Below, piece after piece: positions 56,813 through 64,000 of a DNA stretch of 64,000 bases. Source of the DNA: Streptomyces tsukubensis (GTDB lineage Bacteria; Actinomycetota; Actinomycetes; Streptomycetales; Streptomycetaceae); contig NZ_CP020700.1 in the NCBI RefSeq assembly GCF_003932715.1, positions 868,001 to 932,000 on the forward strand, written 5' to 3'. A program made the translations under genes and the position numbers. Each line of letters starts with the position of its first letter. Positions within the stretch are counted from its first letter, which is position 1. Below the pieces are notes generated by a model, which was not told the DNA's origin, made no database searches, and was given only the letters and a program-made list of their open reading frames with translations.

Positions 56813-57589
56813 TCAGCCCTGGTCGCCGCCGCCGACCGGGAGGACCGTGCCGGTGATGTAGGACGCCTCGTCGGAGGCGAGGAAGCAGATGGCCGCCGCC
56901 TGCTCCGCCACCGTGCCGTACCGCTTCAGCAGGGTGGAGTCCACCGTCTGGTCGACGATCCGCCGGTACCACTCCCGTTCCCGTTCGTCGCGGGGCGCCG
57001 GGCCGCGGGCCACCCGGCGGGGCGGTGCGTCGGTGCCGCCCGCCGCGGCGGCGACGATCCTGATCCCGTACGGCGCGGCCTCCATCGCCAGGGACGCGGT
57101 GAGCGCGTTGACGCCGCCCTTCGCCGCCGAGTACGGGATGCGGTGGATGCCGCGGGTGGCGATGGAGGAGACGTTGACGACCGTGCCGGAGCGCCGGGCG
57201 ATCAGATGGGGCAGCACGGCCCGGGTGGTCCAGAGCGTGGTGAAGAGGGAGCGCCGGATCTCGGCTTCGATCTCGTCGGGCGCGTAGTGCTCATAGGGCT
57301 TGGCCAGGATGGTGCCGCCGACGTTGTTGACGAGGACGTCGATCCGGCCGTCCAGCTTCTCCAGCGCCCCGGCGATCGCCGTCTCGGCCCCCTCGTAGGT
57401 CTCCAGATCGGCGAGGACGGCCGCGGCCCCGCATCCGGCGGCCGCCTCCCGGACGGTCGCGGCCCTGTCGACGAGGACGACGTCGGCGGATTCGGCGGCG
57501 AGCCTGCGGGCGACCTCCAGGCCGATGCCCTGTGCGGCACCGGTGACGACGGCCTTCCGGCCCGCGAAGCGTCCGGGGTGAACTGTCAT
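56813..57589 (-). CDS. benD: Benzoate cis-diol dehydrogenase (SDR)
   Basis: A 258-residue short-chain dehydrogenase that oxidises the benzoate dihydrodiol carboxylate to catechol with NAD and loss of CO2. Motifs: GAAQGIG cofactor loop, NNVGG, and the catalytic Ser (VNVSSIA) and YSAAK. It terminates the benABCD operon and its ATG overlaps the benC stop by 4 bp, which with the surrounding genes makes the specific BenD call solid. Length and motifs are normal for BenD. Confidence 0.93.
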   Translation of the reverse strand: MTVHPGRFAGRKAVVTGAAQGIGLEVARRLAAESADVVLVDRAATVREAAAGCGAAAVLADLETYEGAETAIAGALEKLDGRIDVLVNNVGGTILAKPYEHYAPDEIEAEIRRSLFTTLWTTRAVLPHLIARRSGTVVNVSSIATRGIHRIPYSAAKGGVNALTASLAMEAAPYGIRIVAAAAGGTDAPPRRVARGPAPRDEREREWYRRIVDQTVDSTLLKRYGTVAEQAAAICFLASDEASYITGTVLPVGGGDQG

Positions 57590-58629
57590 GCCGCGGCCGC
57601 CTTGTCGCGTACGGCGGCGGGCGTGAACTTCTCGTAGTGGAAGCCCGCCGGGGTCGTGCCCAGGGCCGCGATGTGCCCGCGTACGGCCTCCACCATGGCG
57701 GGCGGTCCGCAGAGGTAGACGTCGGTGTCACCGCCGTGGAGGGTGCCGGTGTCCATCAGACCGGTGACATAGCCCTTGGTGCGGGCCGTGCTCGCGGGGT
57801 CGGCGACGCAGTGGTCGAAGGTGAAGGAGGGGATGGTGTCGGCGTAGTGCTCCAGGGTGTCGAGATGGACGAGGTCCACGTCGGTGGTGACGCCGTAGAG
57901 CAGCCTCACCGGCTGTGCGACGGGGCCCTGGGCGAGGTGGTCGAGCATCGACAGCAGGGGGGCGAGTCCGGTGCCGCCCGCCAGGAGCAGGGCGGGGCGG
58001 TCGAGCCTGCGGAGGTAGAAACCGCCGAGGGGGCCGGTGAACTCCAGCCGGTCGCCGGGGCGGGCGCGTCCGGTGAGATAGCCGGACATCGCGCCGCCGG
58101 GCACGATCCGTACCAGGAAGGACACCTGCCGGCGGGAGGGTGCCGAGCTGAAGGAGTACGAGCGGGTCTCGCCGGTGCCGGGGACGGCGATGTTCACGTA
58201 CTGGCCGGGCAGGAAGTCCAGGGCCTGCCGGTCGTCGACGTCGAGCACGATCTCGGTGGTGGTGGCCGAGAGGTGTTCGACGGCGGCGACGGTCGCGGTG
58301 TGGGCGGCGGGCCCGGTCTTCGCGGCGGCGGACGTCGACGGGACCCGCAGGACGAGGTCGCTCTCCGGCACCATCCGGCAGGGCAGGCAGTAGCCGAGGG
58401 CGGCCTCGTCCTCGGTCAGCGCCTCGTCGATGTAGTCGCCGCCGTCGTACGTCCCGGCGTCGCAGCGGGACTTGCAGGTGCCGCAGGCGCCGTCGCGGCA
58501 GTCCAGCGGGATGTTGATCCGGGCCTTGTACGAGGCTTCGGCGACCGTTTCACCGGGCCGGCACTCCACGAAGCGGGTGATGCCGTCCTCGAAGTTCAGG
58601 GCGACCTGGAAGGACATGTTGGGGCTCAT
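57586..58629 (-). CDS. benC: Benzoate 1,2-dioxygenase electron-transfer component
   Basis: A 347-residue reductase. N-terminal plant-type [2Fe-2S] ferredoxin domain with CRDGACGTCKSRC and later CLPC, followed by an FAD domain (RSYSFSSAP) and NADH domain (LLLAGGTGLAPLLSML, LCGPPAM). It passes electrons from NADH to the BenA Rieske centre. It follows benB after 63 bp, a gap that contains a duplicated benB 3' end. Confidence 0.95.
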   Translation of the reverse strand: MSPNMSFQVALNFEDGITRFVECRPGETVAEASYKARINIPLDCRDGACGTCKSRCDAGTYDGGDYIDEALTEDEAALGYCLPCRMVPESDLVLRVPSTSAAAKTGPAAHTATVAAVEHLSATTTEIVLDVDDRQALDFLPGQYVNIAVPGTGETRSYSFSSAPSRRQVSFLVRIVPGGAMSGYLTGRARPGDRLEFTGPLGGFYLRRLDRPALLLAGGTGLAPLLSMLDHLAQGPVAQPVRLLYGVTTDVDLVHLDTLEHYADTIPSFTFDHCVADPASTARTKGYVTGLMDTGTLHGGDTDVYLCGPPAMVEAVRGHIAALGTTPAGFHYEKFTPAAVRDKAAAA

Positions 58630-58692
58630 TTCCGACGGTTCCGGGCGGGGCGGGGCCGGTTCAGACGTGGTGGACTCGGCGCGGGGGCCGGT

Positions 58693-59259
58693 TCAGACGT
58701 GGTAGACGTCGACGACGTGGTGCACGTAGTCGTTCTTCAGGACGACCTTCTTCCGCAGGATCAGCGGCTCGGCGCCGGAGAGGTCGAGCGTGAGGAAGGT
58801 GGTGCCGAAGTAGGTGTCGGTGGTCTGGTAGCGGTAGTAGAGGGTGAACCAGTTGAACCGGACCTCGGCCGTGGCGCCGTCGCGGGCGGTGATCTCGACG
58901 TCGGTGATGTTGTGGCCGGTGCGGGGTTCGGGCAGGCTCGTGGCGCTGGAGCGGTCGGTGCGGATGCGGAAGACGCGGTCTTCGAGCCCGGCCCGGTTCG
59001 GGTAGTAGACCAGGGAGATCTCCCGCTGCGGATCGGTGGTCAGCGTGTCGTCGTCGGCCCAGGCGGGCATCCAGAACTCGGCCTCGGGGTGGTAGCACTC
59101 CAGCCACCGCTCGAACTCGCGGTCGTCGAGGTACCGGGCCTCGCGGTAGAGGAACTGCCGGATCCGCTCCAGGGTGAGCACCGTCTCGACGGTGATCTCC
59201 GGACTCCCCGCCACCGCCCCCGGTGCGGCGGTGCTGTTCGTGTCCGCCGTTGTCGTCAC
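58693..59259 (-). CDS. benB: Benzoate 1,2-dioxygenase small subunit
   Basis: A 188-residue NTF2-fold beta subunit that stabilises the BenA hexamer. Recognisable from [38 protein letters not shown] and [18 protein letters not shown]. Starts at GTG 59259, overlapping the benA stop by 4 bp. A 20-bp sequence spanning the end of the gene (58684-58703) recurs at 58652-58671, a tandem 3'-end duplication. Confidence 0.93.
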   Translation of the reverse strand: MTTTADTNSTAAPGAVAGSPEITVETVLTLERIRQFLYREARYLDDREFERWLECYHPEAEFWMPAWADDDTLTTDPQREISLVYYPNRAGLEDRVFRIRTDRSSATSLPEPRTGHNITDVEITARDGATAEVRFNWFTLYYRYQTTDTYFGTTFLTLDLSGAEPLILRKKVVLKNDYVHHVVDVYHV

Positions 59260-60608
59260 TTCGCCGCCTCCGCGTCCAGGGCCCGGCTCAGGGTGGAGCG
59301 CCAGTAGCCGTGCTGTACGGGGTAGAGCCCCTCGTCCTCGACCCGCACCCCGCTGGCGAGCGGATTGATGCCGATCTTCCGGGCGTCCTCGTCCGGCCCT
59401 TCGATCTGGTGCAGCGCACCGCGGCTGAGGTCGTTCCAGGGCGCCGACCCGGCGAGATACGTCTTCTGGCAGGAGCGGAACTCTTCGAGATCGTCCGGCG
59501 TGGCCATGCCCGTCGCGTTGAAGAAGTCCTCGTACTGGCGGATGCGCCGGGCCCGGTCCTCCGCGGGTTCGCCCTTGGGGGCGATGCAGTAGATGGTGAC
59601 CTCGGTCCGGTCCACGGAGATCGGCCGGAAGTGCCGGATCTGCGAGCTGAACTGGTCCATCAGATACACGTTGGGGTAGAGGCAGAGATTGCGGGAGACG
59701 CCGATCATCCACTCGGCCTTCTCCGGGCCGAAGGACTGGGCGAGTTCGTCGCGCCGCTCGTACAGCGGCCGGTTGGCGGGGTCGAGCCACTTGGTCCAGA
59801 GCAGCAGATGGCCGTGGTCGAAGGAGTAGAAGCCGCCCTTCTGCTTCGACCAGCCGCCGGCGTCCATGGTCTTCGTCTCGTTCCTGGACTCCCCGGAGGT
59901 ACGGCGGGCCTGGGTGGCCGCGTAGTTCCAGTGGGTGGCGGAGACGTGGTAGCCGTCGGCGCCGTTCTCGGCCTGGAGCTTCCAGTTGCCGTCGAAGTGG
60001 TACGTCGACGAGCCGCGGAGCACCTCCAGTCCTTCGGGTGACTGGTCGACGACCATGTCGATGACGACGGCCGCGTCCCCGAGGTGCTCCCGCAGGGGTT
60101 TGACGTCCGGGTTGAGGCTGCCGAAGAGGAAGCCGCGGTAGCTCTCGAAGCGGGCGACCCGGGTCAGGTCGTGCGAGCCGTCGGTGTTGAACTGCTCGGG
60201 ATAGCCGGCGCCCCGGGGGTCCTTGACCTTCAGCAGCCTGCCGTTGTTGCTGAACGTCCAGCCGTGGAAGGGGCAGGTGAAGGTGGTGCGGTTGTCGGTC
60301 TTGCGCCGGCAGAGCATCGCGCCCCGGTGACTGCACGCGTTGATGAGGCAGTGCAGTTCGCCCTGCTTGTCGCGGGAGATCACCACCGGCTGGCGGCCGA
60401 TGTAGGTGGTGAAGTAGTCGCCGATCCCGGGAATCTGGCTTTCGTGCGCGAGATAGACCCAGTTCCCTTCGAAGATATGCGCCATCTCCAGCTCGAAGAT
60501 TTCCTCGTCGGTGAAGATGCTCCGCCGCACCCGGTAGACGCCGGTGTCCGGGTCCTCCTGGAGGGCGTCTTCGAGGAGGGTGCGCGCTCGGCTGCGGTCC
60601 TCGGTCAT
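59256..60608 (-). CDS. benA: Benzoate 1,2-dioxygenase large subunit
   Basis: A 450-residue Rieske non-heme iron oxygenase alpha subunit that dihydroxylates benzoate. The Rieske site is CSHRGAML with the later CPFHGWTF; the iron-site segment is [16 protein letters not shown]. It heads the benABCD operon and diverges from the catR-like gene across 357 bp with a LysR-type palindrome. AAAGGGGC lies upstream of the ATG. Confidence 0.95.
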   Translation of the reverse strand: MTEDRSRARTLLEDALQEDPDTGVYRVRRSIFTDEEIFELEMAHIFEGNWVYLAHESQIPGIGDYFTTYIGRQPVVISRDKQGELHCLINACSHRGAMLCRRKTDNRTTFTCPFHGWTFSNNGRLLKVKDPRGAGYPEQFNTDGSHDLTRVARFESYRGFLFGSLNPDVKPLREHLGDAAVVIDMVVDQSPEGLEVLRGSSTYHFDGNWKLQAENGADGYHVSATHWNYAATQARRTSGESRNETKTMDAGGWSKQKGGFYSFDHGHLLLWTKWLDPANRPLYERRDELAQSFGPEKAEWMIGVSRNLCLYPNVYLMDQFSSQIRHFRPISVDRTEVTIYCIAPKGEPAEDRARRIRQYEDFFNATGMATPDDLEEFRSCQKTYLAGSAPWNDLSRGALHQIEGPDEDARKIGINPLASGVRVEDEGLYPVQHGYWRSTLSRALDAEAAK

Positions 60609-60734
60609 GGCCGCCCCTTTCGCCTCTGGGCAGGGCCGCCTCTGCGGCGGCCGCGTTGCCGTTGCTTTTCAGCACGATGACAGCGGGGTGAAGTTCCGGG
60701 CCCCGGGCATTCCCCCAGGGTTGACCCAGGGGGG

Positions 60735-60759
60735 TATTGATATCGCCCGCGTCTCAATA
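60735..60759. promoter_or_regulatory. LysR-type operator between benA and the catR-like gene
   Basis: TATTGA (60735-60740) and TCAATA (60754-60759) form a perfect inverted repeat with a 13-bp spacer, the ATA/T-N-A pattern of LysR-type regulators. It is AT-richer than its surroundings and sits in the middle of the divergent promoter region. Probable site through which the LysR protein switches ben and cat genes. Confidence 0.7.
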
Positions 60760-60824
60760 GCCTGCGGATACATATTTGCCGGACCCCGGACGGGCTTCCT
60801 ACGCTGATGACCTGTCGAGGGCCC

Positions 60825-60945
60825 CGAAGCCGGGAAGACCCGGACGACCGGGAAGCCGGACGACCGGACGACCCGGAAATCCGGGAGCCGGAAATCCGGA
60901 AGCCGGTCGCCGGAAGCCGGTCGCCGGAAACTCCGGGCAACCGGA
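60825..60945. repeat. CCGGA-rich imperfect tandem repeats before the catR-like gene
   Basis: Short units such as GAAGCCGGACGACCGG, CCGGAAATCCGG and GCCGGTCGCCGGAA recur several times. They lie between the LysR palindrome and the ATG of the regulator gene and would be transcribed as its leader. A long upstream frame runs through them but its translation is low-complexity; no function is assigned. Confidence 0.5.
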
Positions 60946-60965
60946 CGAGAAGAAGGCAGCCCTCG

Positions 60966-61964
60966 ATGGAATTGAGAACTCTTCGCTATTTTGCAGCCGT
61001 CGCCGGGACCTGTCATTTCGGCAGGGCCGCGGAGAAGCTCCATATGGCGCAGCCACCACTGTCGCAGGCGATCCGCAGGCTGGAGGCGGAGCTGGGCGTC
61101 GAGCTGTTCACCCGTACCACCCGGCAGGTCGCACTGACCGGCGCCGGGGAGGTCTTCCGTACCGATGTGGAACGCATCCTCGGGGCCGTCGACGAGGCGG
61201 TCACCCGGGTCGGGCGGTTCGCGTCCGGGGTGGAGGGGGTGCTGCGGCTCGGTCTGACCGGCTCCGCCTCGTACCGGCAACTGCCCGCGCTGGCACGGCT
61301 GTTGAAACGCACGATGCCGCATGTGGTGACGGAGGTGCACACCGATATGCTCACGGCCGCCCAGGAGACGGCGCTGCTGGAACGCCGCCTCGACCTCGGG
61401 GTGCTGCGCCCGCCGCTGCGCCGGGAGGGCATCGCCCACCGGGCGCTGGCGGACGAGCCGCTGCTCGTCGCCGTCCCCGGGGAGCACTGGCTCGCCGGGT
61501 CCGGCCGGATCCGCGTCGGACAGCTGCGCCACGAGGATTTCATCGTCTACGGGGCCGGTCTCGGGTCCGTCGTCGGGGACGCCGTCGTCCGGGCCTGCCG
61601 GGACGCCGGTTTCGTCCCGCACCGCGCCTACGAGGTCACCGAGACCTCGGCCGCGCTGGCGCTGGTCGCCGCGGGGCTGGGGGTGGCCGTACTGCCGGAC
61701 TCGGTGCGCTCCGCGCCCCTCGAGGGCGTGCGGTACGAGGAGATCGAGGACGCGCCGTCCGTACCGCTGGCCCTGGCCTGGCGGGCGGACGACACCTCGC
61801 CCCTGCTGCGGAACGTGCTGGGGGCGCTGGAGCGGAACGGTGTCTTTCCCCAGTCCGCCGACCCGGCCGCCGGGCCCGGTGCCGTACCGCCGTCCCTAGC
61901 GCCATCCGTAGCGCCCACGGGCCCGTCCGGCCGGACCCCGCCCCACCCCGAAGGAGACCTGTGA
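60966..61964 (+). CDS. catR: LysR-family regulator of benzoate/catechol catabolism
   Basis: A 332-residue LysR regulator. N-terminal winged helix (MELRTLRYFAAVAGTCHFGR, LHMAQPPLSQAIRRLE) and C-terminal ligand-binding fold (RLGLTGSASYRQLPALARLL, ERRLDLGVLRPPLRREG). In CatR/BenM-type systems muconate or benzoate is the co-inducer. The gene lies upstream of catB with 4-bp overlap (GTGA) and divergent from benA. ATG 60966 is chosen over an upstream 53-codon frame extension of repeats. The last 35 residues are a Pro/Ala-rich tail. The symbol is by context. Confidence 0.85.
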   Translation: MELRTLRYFAAVAGTCHFGRAAEKLHMAQPPLSQAIRRLEAELGVELFTRTTRQVALTGAGEVFRTDVERILGAVDEAVTRVGRFASGVEGVLRLGLTGSASYRQLPALARLLKRTMPHVVTEVHTDMLTAAQETALLERRLDLGVLRPPLRREGIAHRALADEPLLVAVPGEHWLAGSGRIRVGQLRHEDFIVYGAGLGSVVGDAVVRACRDAGFVPHRAYEVTETSAALALVAAGLGVAVLPDSVRSAPLEGVRYEEIEDAPSVPLALAWRADDTSPLLRNVLGALERNGVFPQSADPAAGPGAVPPSLAPSVAPTGPSGRTPPHPEGDL

Positions 61965-63064
61965 AGATCACGGCGGTGGAGGCCGTTCCCTTCGCCATTC
62001 CCTATACGAAGCCGCTGGCGTTCGCGAGTGGCGAAGTGCGCACCGCCGACCACGTCCTGGTGCGGATCCACACCGACGACGGGCTGACCGGGACCGCCGA
62101 GGCCCCGCCCCGTCCCTATACCTACGGCGAGACCCAGGAGTCCATCGTCGCGGTGATCGGCAAGGTGTTCGCCCCGCAGCTGCTGGGCCTCACCGCGCTG
62201 GACCGCGAGGCCGTCCACGCCGTACTGGAGCGGACCGTCGGCAATCCGACCGCCAAGGCCGCGCTGGACATGGCGCTGTGGGACATCCTCGGCCAGGCCG
62301 CCGGGATGCCGGTGTCCGGGCTGCTCGGCGGCTATACGGACCGGATGCGGGTCGGCCATATGGTCGGCTTCGCACCCGCCGCCGAGATGGTCGCGGAGGC
62401 CGAGCGGATCCGGGACACGTACGGCATCACCACCTTCAAGGTGAAGGTCGGGCGGGTGCCCTACGCCCAGGACGTGGCCGCCTGCCGGGCACTGCGCGAG
62501 GCCCTCGGCCCCGGTGTCGAGCTGTACATCGACGGCAACCGCGGCTGGACGGCTTCGGACGCGGCGCGCGTCCTCGCGGAGACGGCCGATCTCGGGCTGC
62601 TCTTCGCGGAGGAGCTGTGCCCCGCCGACGACGTACTGGGCCGCCGCCGGCTGGTCGCCGGCAGTCCGCTGCCGTTCATCGCCGACGAGAGCGCCACCCG
62701 CCCGGCGGAGGTGACCCGTGAGCTGCTGGGCGGCTCCGCCACGGCGATCAGCATCAAAACGGCGCGGACCGGGTTCACCGGCTCGCAGCGGGTGCTGCAC
62801 CTCTGCGAGGGCCTGGGCACCGAGGTGGTGATGGGCAATCAGATCGACGGCCAGATCGGCACCCTGTGCTCGGTGGCCTTCGGTGCCGCCCACCGCTCCT
62901 CGTCCCGCTACGCGGGCGAACTCTCCAACTTCCTCGACATGGCCGACGACCTCCTCGCCGAGCCGCTCACCATCGAGTCCGGCACGCTGCACGTCCGCGA
63001 GGGCGCCGGGCTCGGCATCGACATCGACCCCGGGAAGCTGGCCCGCTACCGGCAGGACCGCTGA
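61961..63064 (+). CDS. catB: Muconate cycloisomerase
   Basis: A 367-residue enolase-superfamily enzyme converting cis,cis-muconate to muconolactone. The catalytic Lys motif KVKVG (TTFKVKVGRVP), metal ligands in YIDGNRGW, LFAEELCP and FIADESATRP, and Lys in ISIKTARTG are all present. Start is GTG 61961 with AAGGAGA upstream, overlapping the LysR stop. The neighbours support the muconate substrate. catC is not in the window. Confidence 0.93.
   Translation: MKITAVEAVPFAIPYTKPLAFASGEVRTADHVLVRIHTDDGLTGTAEAPPRPYTYGETQESIVAVIGKVFAPQLLGLTALDREAVHAVLERTVGNPTAKAALDMALWDILGQAAGMPVSGLLGGYTDRMRVGHMVGFAPAAEMVAEAERIRDTYGITTFKVKVGRVPYAQDVAACRALREALGPGVELYIDGNRGWTASDAARVLAETADLGLLFAEELCPADDVLGRRRLVAGSPLPFIADESATRPAEVTRELLGGSATAISIKTARTGFTGSQRVLHLCEGLGTEVVMGNQIDGQIGTLCSVAFGAAHRSSSRYAGELSNFLDMADDLLAEPLTIESGTLHVREGAGLGIDIDPGKLARYRQDR

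Positions 63065-64000
<936 letters not shown>

Noticed and set aside
56101..56856. 251-codon plus-strand frame between the LAL regulator and benD
   Set aside because: Translation is low-complexity, runs through the 58-bp repeat and overlaps the end of benD; no RBS or motif.
60825..60945. Tandem CCGGA repeats considered as a CRISPR array
   Set aside because: Units are short, overlapping and irregular, without unique spacers; no cas genes nearby.

Overview
The window reads as chromosome of a high-GC actinomycete, almost certainly Streptomyces or a close relative. The evidence is strong G/C third-position bias, many 4-bp ATGA/GTGA start-stop overlaps, GTG and TTG starts, TTA codons confined to two regulators, and typical actinomycete families (ECF42-type sigma with a DGPF protein, SARP-NB-ARC-TPR regulator, LAL-type LuxR regulator). 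No rRNA, tRNA, CRISPR array or intact insertion sequence was seen.

Layout. (1) 1-9.8 kb is general chromosome: end of an unknown gene, a DGPF/ECF42 sigma pair, an unknown protein with a MoxR ATPase and a VWA/metallopeptidase partner, a decayed FxLD-type methyltransferase, and metG. (2) 9.8-16.3 kb is an envelope-stress or efflux locus: GerMN-type lipoprotein, histidine kinase and response regulator on the minus strand, facing a lipoprotein, HlyD-like adaptor and MacB-like ABC transporter on the plus strand. (3) 16.3-22.2 kb is a regulatory island: an NTF2-like gene, a SARP-NB-ARC-TPR regulator with TTA codons, a small secreted peptide ending NNPWD followed by two extra NDPWD-stop cassettes, and an XRE-NB-ARC regulator, also with a TTA codon. 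G(C/T)GATAG heptamers sit upstream of three of these genes. (4) 22.4-52.1 kb is a non-ribosomal peptide cluster. Assembly line: NRPS1 (C-A-T-C-A-T), type II thioesterase, SyrP-like hydroxylase, free-standing A-T, NRPS2 (C-T-C-T-C-T, no adenylation domains), NRPS3 (C-T-C-A-T-TE), MbtH. After a terminator comes an apparent precursor operon: two glutamate mutase subunits, a free-standing AspRS/AsnRS-like enzyme, a glutamate-synthase-type FMN protein, an unknown protein, an MFS exporter, a phosphopantetheinyl transferase and a HAD-like protein. (5) 52.2-56 kb on the minus strand holds a Cys-rich protein, a small secreted peptide with a Cys-Cys motif, and a large LAL regulator. (6) 56.8-64 kb is benzoate catabolism: benABCD (minus) divergent from catR-catB-catA (plus), with a LysR-type palindrome between them.

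How the parts fit. Glutamate mutase would give 3-methylaspartate, and the AsnRS-like and FMN enzymes may modify or activate it. The A-T protein (Gln-like code by my reading) plus hydroxylase may make a hydroxylated residue. Four carrier domains (three in NRPS2, one in NRPS3) lack a cis adenylation domain and must be loaded in trans or passed over. MbtH, the PPTase, TEII and the MFS exporter are the expected support functions. The regulatory island next to NRPS1 is the probable control unit, and its TTA codons predict dependence on the bldA tRNA. The strongest candidate for something new is the peptide/SARP-TPR/XRE island, which resembles a peptide signalling module. Next are the A-less NRPS with its mutase/AsnRS-like/FMN operon, and the small Cys-Cys peptide with its Cys-rich partner.
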